This document shows positions 17,435 through 27,800 of a stretch of DNA of 64,000 bases, in pieces. The position numbers were made by a program, and so were the translations under genes. Positions within the stretch are counted from its first letter, which is position 1; each line of letters opens with the position of its first letter. The stretch spans positions 4,960,001 to 5,024,000 of the forward strand of contig NZ_CP113949.1 of the NCBI RefSeq assembly GCF_026810445.1, in the 5' to 3' direction. The notes under the pieces are model-generated. The model was not told where the DNA came from. It ran no database searches and worked only from the letters and a program-made list of their open reading frames with translations. This DNA comes from Pseudomonas sp. BSw22131. GTDB lineage: Bacteria > Pseudomonadota > Gammaproteobacteria > Pseudomonadales > Pseudomonadaceae.

Positions 17435-18393
17435 CCGATGAACGCCTCGCGGTCCTGCTTGAGCAGCGACAGTAACCAGACAAAGTCATCCGGAAGAGGC
17501 GATTCCCAGCTCATGCGCTGACCGGTAGTCGGATGATCCAGCTCCAGGAAGCGAGCGTGAAGCGCCTGACGCGGGAAATGCTTGAGTGATTCCACCATCG
17601 TGACACTGGCCGCAGGCGGAATCCGGAAACGGCCGCCGTACGCAGGATCACCGACAAGCGGGAAGTTGATGTGTGACATGTGCACGCGAATCTGGTGCGT
17701 ACGGCCTGTTTCAAGCTTGACGCGTACATGGGTGTGGGAGCGGAAACGCTCCAGCACACGGTAGTGACTGACAGCTGGCTTGCCGCCTTCCATCACGGCC
17801 ATGCGTTGACGCTGCTGCCCATGGCGACCAATCGGGGCGTTGATCTTGCCGCCCGCTGTTACCACACCGATCACGATGCATTCGTAGATGCGGCTGACGC
17901 TGCGGTTCTGCAATTGGGTGACCAGTTGCGTCTGCGCCTGAATGGTCTTGGCCACCACCATCAGACCGGTGGTGTCCTTGTCCAGACGGTGCACGATACC
18001 TGCACGCGGAACATTGACGATGTCCGGAATGTGGTGCAGCAATGCATTCAGCAACGTACCGTCGGCGTGACCCGCTGCCGGGTGAACCACCAGACCTGCC
18101 GGTTTGTTGATGACCAGGATCTGGTCGTCTTCATAGACGATGTCGAGTTCGATGTCCTGAGCGATCCATTCGCCCTGGGCTTCCTGTTCGGCGACCAAAG
18201 CCAGTACGGCACCACCATGCACGATGTCACGCGGGCGCAAAACGCCCCCGTCCACAGTCAGGCGGCCGTCTTTGATCCAGGCGGAAAGGCGCGAGCGTGA
18301 GTGCTCAGCGAAGAGTTGGGCGGCGACTTGGTCGAGGCGTTGACCGCCCAATTCGGACGGCACCTCTGCGCGGAGTTCTATGATCTCAGACAT
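17431..18393 (-). CDS. rluD: 23S rRNA pseudouridine synthase D
   Basis: A 320-residue RluD, which makes pseudouridines 1911, 1915 and 1917 in helix 69 of 23S rRNA. An N-terminal S4 domain (about residues 12-74) precedes the catalytic domain with HRLDKDTTG; Asp138 is the nucleophile. The RTHQIRVHM motif is also present. I start at the ATG giving MSEIIELRAEVP, matching relatives; an in-frame GTG 21 bases upstream is possible. It is divergent from bamD and overlaps pgeF. Confidence 0.93.
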   Translation of the reverse strand: MSEIIELRAEVPSELGGQRLDQVAAQLFAEHSRSRLSAWIKDGRLTVDGGVLRPRDIVHGGAVLALVAEQEAQGEWIAQDIELDIVYEDDQILVINKPAGLVVHPAAGHADGTLLNALLHHIPDIVNVPRAGIVHRLDKDTTGLMVVAKTIQAQTQLVTQLQNRSVSRIYECIVIGVVTAGGKINAPIGRHGQQRQRMAVMEGGKPAVSHYRVLERFRSHTHVRVKLETGRTHQIRVHMSHINFPLVGDPAYGGRFRIPPAASVTMVESLKHFPRQALHARFLELDHPTTGQRMSWESPLPDDFVWLLSLLKQDREAFIG

Positions 18394-18544
18394 GCTCAAA
18401 CTAGGAGGTGGCACTGGCCTTTGGTTTCGGCTGCGCGCTTGTGGTTAAATACGGCGTCTTTTGTCCCGGGGGTTCCACGGGGCGCTCATCATAACAGGAC
18501 GGTCCTGCGCAAGACAGCAGGCCGTTATAGGGACGCAAGCCGCC

Positions 18545-19561
18545 ATGCAAGTGAAACACCTGCTGCTGATCGCCATCCTCGCACTCACCGCTGCCTGTTC
18601 TTCGAAGAAAGAAGTCGTCGATGAAAACCTCAGCGAAGTCGAGCTGTACCAGCAGGCGCAGGCCGATCTGGACAACAACAGCTACAACAGCGCCACTGAA
18701 AAACTCAAGGCGCTGGAATCACGCTATCCGTTCGGTCGATACGCCGATCAGGCCCAGCTGGAGCTGATCTACGCCAACTACAAGAATGGCGAGCCTGAAG
18801 CTGCAAAATCGGCTGCAGAGCGTTTCATCCGCCTGCACCCTCAGCACCCGAACGTCGATTACGCCTATTACCTGAAGGGCCTGACTTCGTTCGACCAGGA
18901 CGTCGGCCTGCTGGCGCGCTTCCTGCCGCTGGACCAGACCAAGCGTGACCCTGGCGCTGCGCGTGACTCCTACAACGAATTCGCCCAGCTCACCAGCCGC
19001 TATCCAAACAGCCGCTACGCGCCCGACGCCAAGCAGCGCATGATTTACCTGCGCAACCTGTTGGCCGCTTATGAAATCCACGTTGCCGACTACTACCTGA
19101 CCCGTCAGGCCTATGTGGCCGCCGCTAACCGTGGCCGCTACGTCGTCGAGAACTTCCAGGAAACGCCAGCGGTAGGCGATGGCCTCGCCGTGATGGTCGA
19201 AGCGTATCAGCGCATGCACCTGGACGATCTGGCCAACACCAGCCTTGAAGTCCTGAAAGCCAACTACCCTGACCACCCGCAACTGGCGGACGGCAAGTTC
19301 GAACCAAGAGAGCAAGAGGCCGACAACCGCTCTTGGCTGTCGAAAGCGACACTGGGCCTGATCGAGAGCCGCCCTCCGCTGCCGCCAGGTCAGACCCGCG
19401 CCAACCAGGACGTCATCAAGCAGTATGAAGACGCCAAGGAAGCGATTCCTGCAGATCTGCTGCCGGAAAACCAGGCAGAACTCGACGAGCAGGAACACGA
19501 ATCCGAAGGCAACACCGATCGCTCGTGGTTCAGCTACGCGACGTTCGGTGTGTTTGACTGA
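18545..19561 (+). CDS. bamD: Outer membrane assembly lipoprotein BamD
   Basis: A 338-residue lipoprotein of the Bam complex that folds beta-barrel proteins into the outer membrane. The lipobox LTAAC places the acylated cysteine at residue 18, with Ser at +2 (outer-membrane sorting). The body is built of TPR-like helices ([24 protein letters not shown], then [16 protein letters not shown]). The tail of about 90 residues beyond the E. coli length is acidic and typical for Pseudomonas. I start at ATG 18545 because the signal peptide begins there. Confidence 0.95.
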   Translation: MQVKHLLLIAILALTAACSSKKEVVDENLSEVELYQQAQADLDNNSYNSATEKLKALESRYPFGRYADQAQLELIYANYKNGEPEAAKSAAERFIRLHPQHPNVDYAYYLKGLTSFDQDVGLLARFLPLDQTKRDPGAARDSYNEFAQLTSRYPNSRYAPDAKQRMIYLRNLLAAYEIHVADYYLTRQAYVAAANRGRYVVENFQETPAVGDGLAVMVEAYQRMHLDDLANTSLEVLKANYPDHPQLADGKFEPREQEADNRSWLSKATLGLIESRPPLPPGQTRANQDVIKQYEDAKEAIPADLLPENQAELDEQEHESEGNTDRSWFSYATFGVFD

Positions 19562-19575
19562 TCATTCGGTCACTG

Positions 19576-19600
19576 AAAAAGGCCCTTCGGGGCCTTTTTT
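19576..19600 (+). terminator. Terminator after bamD
   Basis: AAAAAGGCCC-TTCG-GGGCCTTTTTT, 14 bases past the stop; a textbook tetraloop terminator. Confidence 0.93.
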
Positions 19601-19692
19601 CATGCCCGGACACTTTATAAGCACGTGCATCACTGTGCGGCTGGCAGCGCCTTGGCTACACTGCGAAATCTTCACTCATTAAGCTGGTAAAC

Positions 19693-19932
19693 ATGATTCG
19701 CTTGATTATGTGGATCGCCTTGATCATGGCGACCATCTGGTTTTTCAAACGCCTTGTCCGTGGCACTGTTTCGCGCGCAAAATCACAGCCGCCGGAACTC
19801 GCAGCCGCGCCAATGGTGCGCTGCGCTCAATGCGGCGTGCATGTTCCGCAGGATCGCGCGCTCAGTTCAGGGCAGCAATGGTATTGCAGCGAGCCGCACC
19901 GGCTTCAGGGCCCCGCGACACGTGAGCGCTGA
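19693..19932 (+). CDS. PP0621-type small zinc-ribbon membrane protein
   Basis: A 79-residue protein with an N-terminal membrane helix (LIMWIALIMATIWFF) and a C-terminal cytoplasmic ribbon with CAQC (about residues 44-47) and a later WYCSEPH, enough for one zinc. It belongs to the PP0621 family found beside pilS in pseudomonads. Its stop lies inside the start of pilS (11-base overlap), so it is translated with the two-component pair. The function is unknown; position suggests a link to PilS, but nothing in the sequence proves it. Confidence 0.85.
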   Translation: MIRLIMWIALIMATIWFFKRLVRGTVSRAKSQPPELAAAPMVRCAQCGVHVPQDRALSSGQQWYCSEPHRLQGPATRER

Positions 19933-21514
19933 AACGCTTTCTCTGGCTACCCCGCAGGCTCAGCGGATTCTTCGGCTGTATCACCTTTATCGGCTGACCA
20001 TTGGCGTGATGCTGGTACTGCTCATCTCCAGCAGCCTGGACGCAGAGCTGCTCGAGCTGGCCGATATCGAACTGTTTCGAACCGGCTGCTGGGTGTATCT
20101 GGTCCTCAACATTCTGGTCGTGGTACTGCTGGAACGCCCCAGCACCCAAGGCCCATTGGTGTTTATGGCATTGAGCGACGCGCTCATGCTGTCAGCACTG
20201 TTTTACGCAGGCGGTGGCGCCCCGAGCGGTATTGGCAATCTGATCATTGCCTCGGTGGCGATCAGCAATGTGCTGCTGCGCAAGCGTACCGGTTTGTTGA
20301 TCGCAGCCATTTCGGCGATCGGCATCATCTACCTGACGTTTTATATCAGCTACAACAAACCCTCCGCCGCCAGTCACTATGTGCAGGCAGGCTCGCTGGG
20401 CGCCTTGTGTTTCGCTGCGGCATTGCTCGTCCAGGCCCTGGTTCGACGCCAACAGGTCAGCGAGGGTATCGCCGAGCAACGCGCAGCGCACGTCAACAAT
20501 CTCGAAGAACTCAACGTACTGATCCTGCAACGCATGCGCACCGGCATCCTCGTGCTCGACGCCCGCCGCCAGGTGTTGCTGGCCAATCAGAGCGCATTGA
20601 CGCTGCTCGGCCATGAAGAACTGCTCGGCAAGACCATTGATGATTATTCGCCAGCACTGTTGGATCGCTTGCGCCAATGGCAGATCAATCCAATGCTTGC
20701 GCCGCGCAGCATTCCCACATCGGCGATAGGCCCGGTACTGCGCGCAGGATTTATTGCCCTGACCCGGCACAGCCATCATCACACGCTGATTTTTCTTGAA
20801 GACCTGTCGCAAATCTCGCAACAGGCGCAGCAGTTGAAACTGGCTGCGCTGGGCCGGCTGACCGCAGGCATTGCCCATGAAGTCCGTAATCCGCTGGGCG
20901 CCATCAGTCATGCCGCGCAGTTGCTGGGCGAGTCGGAGGAACTGGACGCGGCAGACCGGCGTCTCAGTCAGATCATCCAGGATCAGTCGCGACGGATGAA
21001 TCTGGTGATCGAAAACGTGTTGCAGCTTTCTCGCAGGCGCCAAACCGAGCCCCAATTGCTCGACCTCAAGCAATGGCTCCAGCAATTTGTCGCGGAACAT
21101 CACAGCGCCGTTACCGACGGTCGGCAAGTGCATCTTGAGGCAGGACCGGGCACCCTCACTACGCGCATGGATGCTGAGCAACTGCAGCAGGTGATGAGCA
21201 ATCTGGTGCAAAACGGCCTGCGCTACAGTGCGCAAAACAATGAGATTGGTCAGGTATGGCTCAAGCTTTATCACAACCCCATGAGCGAACTGCCTACTCT
21301 GGAAGTGCTGGATGACGGCCCTGGTGTTGCGCAGGAACACCTGACCAATATCTTCGAACCGTTTTTTACCACCGAAAGCAAAGGCACCGGCCTGGGTCTG
21401 TACCTCTCGCGCGAGCTGTGCGAGAGCAATCAGGCCAATCTGGATTACTCACCACGGGAAGGTGGCGGCAGTTGCATGCGAATTACCTTCGCCCATCCGT
21501 TCAAATTGAGTTGA
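19922..21514 (+). CDS. pilS: Sensor histidine kinase PilS
   Basis: A 530-residue membrane sensor kinase. Six membrane segments (about residues 25-175) are followed by a PAS-like region, a dimerisation/phosphoacceptor domain with His319 (GIAHEVRNPLG) and an ATPase domain (NLVQNGLRYSA, DDGPGV, GTGLGLYLSREL). PilS monitors PilA in the inner membrane and phosphorylates PilR to control major pilin transcription. I start at GTG 19922 (SAETLSLATPQAQRILRLYH), which puts His at 319 as in P. aeruginosa; an open frame continues further left without homology. Confidence 0.94.
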   Translation: MSAETLSLATPQAQRILRLYHLYRLTIGVMLVLLISSSLDAELLELADIELFRTGCWVYLVLNILVVVLLERPSTQGPLVFMALSDALMLSALFYAGGGAPSGIGNLIIASVAISNVLLRKRTGLLIAAISAIGIIYLTFYISYNKPSAASHYVQAGSLGALCFAAALLVQALVRRQQVSEGIAEQRAAHVNNLEELNVLILQRMRTGILVLDARRQVLLANQSALTLLGHEELLGKTIDDYSPALLDRLRQWQINPMLAPRSIPTSAIGPVLRAGFIALTRHSHHHTLIFLEDLSQISQQAQQLKLAALGRLTAGIAHEVRNPLGAISHAAQLLGESEELDAADRRLSQIIQDQSRRMNLVIENVLQLSRRRQTEPQLLDLKQWLQQFVAEHHSAVTDGRQVHLEAGPGTLTTRMDAEQLQQVMSNLVQNGLRYSAQNNEIGQVWLKLYHNPMSELPTLEVLDDGPGVAQEHLTNIFEPFFTTESKGTGLGLYLSRELCESNQANLDYSPREGGGSCMRITFAHPFKLS

Positions 21515-21516
21515 AC

Positions 21517-22857
21517 ATGAGCCCACGGCAAAAAATCCTGATCGTCGACGACGAGCCCGACATCCGCGAACTGCTGGAAATCACTCTAGGGCGCATGAAG
21601 CTCGACACGCGCAGTGCGCGCAATGTCAAAGAGGCGCATGAATGGCTGGCCCGTGAGCCGTTCGATTTGTGCCTCACTGACATGCGCCTACCAGATGGCA
21701 ACGGCCTTGAACTGGTGCAGCACATCCAGCAGCGGCACGCGCAAGTGCCGGTGGCGATGATTACCGCACACGGCAGCGTGGACACAGCGATCCACGCGCT
21801 CAAGGCGGGTGCTTTCGACTTTCTGACCAAACCGGTAGACCTCGGTCGCCTGCGTGAGCTGGTCAGCAGCGCGCTGCGACTGCGCCTTGCAACGCCAAGT
21901 GAGAGTCGACTTGAAAAGCGGCTTCTGGGCGAGTCTCCGCCCATGCAGGCGTTGCGCAAGCAGATCAGCAAACTCGCCAGAAGTCAGGCGCCGATCTATG
22001 TCAGCGGCGAGTCGGGCAGTGGCAAAGAACTCGTCGCCAGGCTGATTCACGAACAAGGACCGCGCGTGGATCAGCCGTTTGTGCCGGTCAACTGTGGCGC
22101 AATTCCGTCGGACCTGATGGAAAGCGAGTTTTTCGGCCACCGAAAAGGCAGCTTCACAGGCGCCCATGAAGACAAACCAGGCCTGTTTCAGGCCGCGAAC
22201 GGAGGAACGCTGTTTCTCGATGAGGTGGCGGATTTACCGCTGGCCATGCAGGTGAAACTGCTACGCGCCATCCAGGAGAAATCCATCCGCGCAGTAGGCG
22301 GCCAGCAAGAGCTGGTGGTGGATGTGCGCATACTCTGCGCTACGCATAAGGATCTGAGCGAAGAGGTCGCGGCCGGACGCTTCCGGCAAGATCTGTATTA
22401 CCGTCTGAATGTCATCGAACTGCGCGTGCCCTCGTTGCGCGAGCGTCGGGAAGACATTGAGGACCTGGCCAACGCTGTGCTGAAACGGCTTTCTATTGAT
22501 AGCGCTCAACCCCCTGCCCGCCTGCAACCCAAAGCATTGGATGCGCTGAAAAACTATCGCTTCCCCGGTAATGTGCGCGAGCTGGAAAACATGCTTGAAC
22601 GGGCGTACACGCTGTGCGAAGACGATCAGATCAATGCCGAAGACTTACGCCTCGCCGAGCCCGGCAATGCCCGCGAGCAAAGCGATCCAAACCTGGCAGA
22701 CATCGACAATCTGGAAGACTACCTGGAGAGCATCGAGCGCAAGCTTATCCTGCAAGCCCTCGAAGAAACGCGCTGGAACAGAACGGCGGCGGCACAGCGC
22801 CTGAACCTGTCGTTTCGGTCCATGCGGTATCGGTTGAAGAAACTGGGGCTGGACTGA
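21517..22857 (+). CDS. pilR: Sigma54-dependent response regulator PilR
   Basis: A 446-residue NtrC-type activator. The receiver domain has phospho-acceptor Asp55 (LCLTDMRLPD). The AAA+ core has Walker A GESGSGKE, the sigma54-contacting loop (here GSFTGAH, Ser in place of the common Ala) and DLYYRLNV. The C-terminal Fis-type helix-turn-helix ends LSFRSMRYRLKKLGL. PilR drives pilA from a sigma54 promoter. It begins two bases after the pilS stop. The pilA target is outside this window. Confidence 0.95.
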   Translation: MSPRQKILIVDDEPDIRELLEITLGRMKLDTRSARNVKEAHEWLAREPFDLCLTDMRLPDGNGLELVQHIQQRHAQVPVAMITAHGSVDTAIHALKAGAFDFLTKPVDLGRLRELVSSALRLRLATPSESRLEKRLLGESPPMQALRKQISKLARSQAPIYVSGESGSGKELVARLIHEQGPRVDQPFVPVNCGAIPSDLMESEFFGHRKGSFTGAHEDKPGLFQAANGGTLFLDEVADLPLAMQVKLLRAIQEKSIRAVGGQQELVVDVRILCATHKDLSEEVAAGRFRQDLYYRLNVIELRVPSLRERREDIEDLANAVLKRLSIDSAQPPARLQPKALDALKNYRFPGNVRELENMLERAYTLCEDDQINAEDLRLAEPGNAREQSDPNLADIDNLEDYLESIERKLILQALEETRWNRTAAAQRLNLSFRSMRYRLKKLGLD

Positions 22858-22965
22858 GAGCGTTTCGAATGCGGGGCGAGGCTTGTGGAGGCGGGGCGAT
22901 ATAGCGGCGGCTGACTTCAGCCAGCGCCGCCAAACAGCAGTCTTTAAGTCAGGTCTGTGCCTGGT

Positions 22966-23130
22966 TCAAGCCTGCTCGTCTTGTTCGTCTTGCTTGTCAT
23001 CGTCGTGCTTGAGCGCTGGTTTCATGCCTGGCTGGGGCGCGTGCTCGGCATTGGGCGCGATTTCTTCGCCGTGGTTCTTTTTCTCTTGCTGGACTTTTTT
23101 GTCGTGGGCGACGTTACGTGGGTCAGTCAT
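22966..23130 (-). CDS. Small highly charged protein, function unknown
   Basis: A 54-residue, very hydrophilic protein (MTDPRNVAHDKKVQ...), about half Asp, Glu, Lys, His and Gln, ending in a D/E/Q tail. No membrane helix, Cys or Trp. I take the ATG at 23130 because AAGGATTCCCC stands before it. I recall similar short proteins from other pseudomonads but no function. It is likely to be disordered or a stress-related hydrophilin; that is a guess from composition. It lies between pilR and thiO with its own spacing. Confidence 0.65.
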   Translation of the reverse strand: MTDPRNVAHDKKVQQEKKNHGEEIAPNAEHAPQPGMKPALKHDDDKQDEQDEQA

Positions 23131-23327
23131 GGGGAATCCTTGATTGGGCAGATTATTCAACACCCATCGACGCGACACGCTGTTTCTAAGCGCCTGGGCA
23201 AGATTTGGAGTCAGGCCAGGCTGAGGCGTTCAGTGAATCTCGACATGCTGCTGCCGAGTAACGCGCTTTTAGAGCTGCTTTCCAAAACAGGCCAATTGTG
23301 TCACCGCGTCGAGCAGGCGTTAAAACG

Positions 23328-24431
23328 TCAGCCCTGAAGGCGTCCCTCGGGCGCATACGGTGCGGGGTCGATAATCGGTGTGTGGCCTGTCAGCAAATCC
23401 GTCAGCAACTGACATGACGCTGGCGCCAAGACCAGGCCGTTGCGGTAATGACCGCAGTTGAGCCACAAACCTTCAAAACCCGGTACTTGCCCGATGAACG
23501 GAATGCCTTCCGGCGAGCCAGGCCGCAAACCTGCCCAATGCCCCACGACTTCGGCGTTCGCCAGCGCAGGAATCAGCTCCACAGCGGACGCTTTCAGACT
23601 GTCCGACGCGTTCCCGGTAGGCGTTTTGTCAAAGCCTTCGTGTTCCAGCGTACTGCCGATAAGAATGTGACCGTCACGGCGCGGGATGGCGTAGCGACCT
23701 TTGGCGAGGATCATGCTCGGTAAAAAGTCCGACGTGCATTTGTACAGAATCATCTGCCCCTTGACCGGCTCAATGGGCAGATTGATGCCCAGCGACTGCA
23801 ACAACTCCCCGCTCCAGGCACCGGCCGCCAGAACCACACGATCACCCAATACCTCTCCAGCAGCGGTGCTGACGCCGAGGATGCGGTCGCCATCACGCAC
23901 AAACCCGGTGACCGCGGACTGCTCAAGAAGCGTCACGTTCGGCAGCGCCAGCAGCGCGGCTTTCAACGATTTGACCAAGCGAGGATTTCGCACATTGGCG
24001 ATGTCGGCCATGTGGATCGCGCGACGATATCCGCCGCCCAGCACAGGCACTGCGTCGTACACCGACGAGATATCCACCGCATTAAGCGGACGATCTTGCT
24101 GAGCAGCCCACGCCAGCGCCTGCGGTTCGTCATCCAGGTCCAGCCAGTACAAACCCGTGGTGTGCACTTCTGGATCGATGCCGGTGGCAGCAAATAAACG
24201 CTGGGCCAGTTGTGGATAAAAATCCTGAGACCAGTGCGCCAGGGCCGTGACTGCCGGGCTGTAGCGCCACGGGTAAAGCGGCGAAACAATGCCACCGCCC
24301 GCCCATGAAGACTCTTGCCCGACGGCTGAGCGATCAAGCAAAACGACCTGGATACCGGTTGAAGCAAGGTTGAAAGCGGTCAGCAGGCCAATGACGCCGC
24401 CGCCGATGATGACCACCTGTTGCTTGGACAT
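23328..24431 (-). CDS. thiO: Glycine oxidase ThiO
   Basis: A 367-residue FAD enzyme of the D-amino-acid oxidase family. ThiO oxidises glycine to the imine used to build the thiazole ring of thiamine. The FAD-binding motif VVIIGGGVIGLLTA is at residues 5-18, with the GQESSWAGGGIVSPLYPW signature after it and the RPGSPEGIPFIG substrate-closing segment near the end. It lies directly downstream of pilE (28 bases) on the same strand, as in other Pseudomonas; the link to pili is positional only. Confidence 0.92.
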   Translation of the reverse strand: MSKQQVVIIGGGVIGLLTAFNLASTGIQVVLLDRSAVGQESSWAGGGIVSPLYPWRYSPAVTALAHWSQDFYPQLAQRLFAATGIDPEVHTTGLYWLDLDDEPQALAWAAQQDRPLNAVDISSVYDAVPVLGGGYRRAIHMADIANVRNPRLVKSLKAALLALPNVTLLEQSAVTGFVRDGDRILGVSTAAGEVLGDRVVLAAGAWSGELLQSLGINLPIEPVKGQMILYKCTSDFLPSMILAKGRYAIPRRDGHILIGSTLEHEGFDKTPTGNASDSLKASAVELIPALANAEVVGHWAGLRPGSPEGIPFIGQVPGFEGLWLNCGHYRNGLVLAPASCQLLTDLLTGHTPIIDPAPYAPEGRLQG

Positions 24432-24458
24432 AAGATGCTCAATACAGAAATTGAAGAC

Positions 24459-24887
24459 TCACCGGCTCCAGCATGTGGCCGTCGTTGCGTTTCCCGTCAT
24501 ACCGGTATTGCTGCGGGCTCCCGTATTGTCGATCACGAAACTGCCGCACCTATCTCCCACCATCGTGCCAGTCGGCGTGGCGGTAAGGGTGAATGCTTGG
24601 GGATTCGTACGATTGGCAGCAATCGTGTAGAAACCATTACCCGCAGGAATAGCGAGCGTCACTGCAGGTACCGATCCCGCAGCAGCGACATCCGCATAGG
24701 TCCCGTTTCGCGAATAAAACCGCTCAAGGCTTTGAGTGACTTCGGACAACAGTCCGGCGATTTCCGAACGGTGGGTGCGCCTGACGTATTCGGTGTAGCT
24801 GGGGTAGGCAATCGCCGCGAGGATACCGATGATAGCCACCACAATCATCAGCTCGATGAGGGTGAAGCCTGAAAATTTACGACGCAT
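24459..24887 (-). CDS. pilE: Type IV minor pilin PilE (cluster 1)
   Basis: A 142-residue prepilin. The class III leader is MRRKFSG, cut by PilD after Gly7; mature Phe8 is followed by TLIEL with Glu12 at the +5 position, then a hydrophobic helix. Two cysteines (GDRCGSF and TATCWSR) can close the C-terminal D-loop. PilE joins the minor pilins to the major pilin and primes assembly. It is last in the first minor-pilin cluster, 12 bases after pilY1. The copy at 30425-30859 is a clear paralog. Confidence 0.93.
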   Translation of the reverse strand: MRRKFSGFTLIELMIVVAIIGILAAIAYPSYTEYVRRTHRSEIAGLLSEVTQSLERFYSRNGTYADVAAAGSVPAVTLAIPAGNGFYTIAANRTNPQAFTLTATPTGTMVGDRCGSFVIDNTGARSNTGMTGNATTATCWSR

Positions 24888-24899
24888 GATTCACATTCC

Positions 24900-27800
24900 T
24901 TACTTGATTTGGCGCCACATGATGCGTCGGTTCAACAAGCCGCCTAACTCAAGCAGTTGCAGGGGCTTGGTAGGATCACCGCTCAAAATAAGACTCTGAT
25001 TTCCGTTTTCTTTATTCAGCGTTGCCGCCAGATACGGCACGCCGCCACTGACCAGCAAGCCGCTGGCGGTACCATCAGCACTGTTGATTACATTGTCACC
25101 GTTACTATCGAGAACAGGATAACTGAGCATTTTGCCGCTCAATGCATCCAGATCTACAAATCGGCCAGACCCCGAACTGGAACACAGGTCAGCCGTATCA
25201 ACGATGGCGGTGGTAAAGCGCACCCGGCCAAAGGCGAGATCTGCGGCGTAGATGACCCGTTCACCCGTTGCCACGTTGTTGTAGATCAACGGGAGATAGA
25301 AACCCTTCTTGGCGGCATAGTTGACGTCGTTCTGGGTTGTAGTGAAGAACTGGCCCGCCGAGCCGCTATAAACCCCGTTGATTGCCTGTGCTACCAGATC
25401 GCTTTCACGGTAGTTGGCAGTCGTGCCGTCATTGTCCCAAATAGCGTAGAAAGCCTGAGTCGTCTTCGTTGTTTTGTCAGCGACTTCCAGCAATTTCCCA
25501 GTACCGAAGTACACCATCTTGCCGCCATTTGGGTTATTACCCACAATCGGTTGCGCAGTGATGGGCTGGTTAGCACCACCTGATGCCACGAACAGCGGGC
25601 TGCCGCCCAAGCCAACTTTCCCGGTAGGCGCAGCGGTCGTAGTGAAATCGAACTTCCACATCTGCCCTTTCAGATCTCCGCCATAAGCGTACTGGACGAC
25701 GCTTTGCGCATTAACCCGCAGCCTCACCGAAGACAGGCCATTGTTACCGGTAATGTCGACGGGAATCTCCTTGATTAGCGACCCGTTACTGACATCGACA
25801 ACAAACAGCGACGCGACGCCATTGGTGCTTCCGTAGCCGTTGGCGATAAATGCAGCCCAGCGACCATCAGGTAATTGGGCGACTTCCGGTTTGGCATACG
25901 CATACCCCATGTTTGCGTAGCCCGTGGTAGTGCTGCTGATATCCCAAAGCGCATTTACTGCGTTTGAACCAGAAGCATTAAACAGCTGCAAAGCATAGAA
26001 ACCCTTGCCACCCGCACCCACACCACCCAGCGCCAAGGTCTTCCAGGAAGAGGAGAACTGAACATCGACGATGGACACCTGCCCGTCAGCCAGGAACTTG
26101 TGGGACACCCCATTCACGTAGGCGGTATCCGCTACATAGTGGAGGTTAGGCAGAACAGTGGATGGCATGTAGGCATACCGTCTATTACCATTTGATGGAT
26201 TGATCACATTGACCAAACCATCATTGGCGTTGACGACTATGTTTTGATCCATCGACGCCGCTTTGACGTCCAGATAGGTGGTGTAACTGTTATCGGCTGC
26301 CGGGTCCGAAGCCAGGATGTCCGATGGAGAGGCGAAAGCCAATGGGGAGTTGATCACATCGCCCAGTAAAACAGTACGAGTTTTAAGGCCGGTCTTGTTT
26401 GTGCCCTTGCTCCACTCCACCAGGTCAGAGCCAGTTATCCCTGAAGGGAGGTTCGAGTTGAGGACGGTCTTCTGCGCAAGTGAAAAACTGTTGTAGGAAA
26501 GGGGGATGACGCTACTGGTGGCAGCGTTCCAGGACTCATACGTCGCGCTCGCAGCAACGGTGCCGGGGACGATTTGTCTATCTGTCGTCCAGTTCGGGGA
26601 AGCCGTGTTGACCGTTCCGTCTGCTCCAATCGCCAGTGATTTGATCGTGCCCCGCCAGTCGGTCGGATCATATTGGGTTTGATAGAACACGCTGCTGCTG
26701 GACAACGAAGATGAGTCCGAAGCCGCGCCACCGCCGGTGCCCGCCCTGGAAGTAATGTCATTGAGTGCCGCCGATAGAGCGGTGTTCAAGCCAGCGCTGT
26801 CGGTGGCCTGATAGTAAATGCCCTTACCATTATTAGCCGCGTTCAAGAGCATTTTATTGGCGGCGGTGAAACCTACCGTGTAGGTGAACAGATTCTGTTT
26901 GGTGAAATCGGCGGCGTCCCAACTCTTGCTGGCAGCGTCGGTGCCTCCAATGCGCATATCAATGTCGTAAGCGAACTTTGCGATGTCGTCGAGATAGAGC
27001 GTATCGCCCTCACCGTCACCATTCAGATTATCGCCATCATCATCGTTCGGATCCCAGTTAGGTATGTTTGTGCCACCCAATGGATCATTGGCCGGGAACG
27101 TCCGGTCATAGGTTGGCAAGCCGTCGGTGATGACCACACCATAATTCTTCTGGCAGCGGTACTGGATGGGGCTGGTGTACGTAGTCGGCACTGTGTTGTA
27201 GTAAGGGGCCATACCGCGAAAGTAACGGGTGATCTCGTAGTAGGTTTCCGCCAGCGGGGTGTTGGCAATGGCTGCCAGACCCGAGATCGATGAGATCAAA
27301 TCGTTGTAGTTCTTTGTCGCCTGATCAGAGGTCGTGGTGGTCGTCTGGGTAAGGTCAGTGATGGCGCGCGCAATGTTGCCGCCCGGGCCCGGGTTACTGT
27401 TGGTCGGTGCGTTGAAGGTTGCAAGTCCGATACGCAGATTTCGATTGCTGGTCACGAGCGCCGAAGACACGTTACGCGCTACGTTGATTCGGTAATCATT
27501 GGGAATCGTGCTGTCGTTGGTGTAATCCTTTTTCGACAAGTTCGTCGCTGAAATCAGGTAACTGATGTAAGCGGTGGTGTAGCGGGTATTGCCATTCCCA
27601 ACCGGGTCCGGGAGCCGGAGACAGACAATACTATTGGTCGAGACCTTGTAAAAGCCGTCGTACCCCGAGGAACATCCGCCCCGCCTCAAATTGCCGACAA
27701 AGTAGTTAGTGTTATCCATGTCCAGTGCATTGATGAAGTCGCAGTCATTGTCAGAACTGCAGTTGTAAACCTGCACCGGAGTCGCATTAGGATTAAACCC

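Noticed and set aside
22957..23337. A 126-codon plus-strand frame overlapping the small charged gene and the thiO end
   Set aside because: Its hydrophobic N-terminus is the antisense of the charged protein's D/E/Q tail; the minus-strand gene has the better start.
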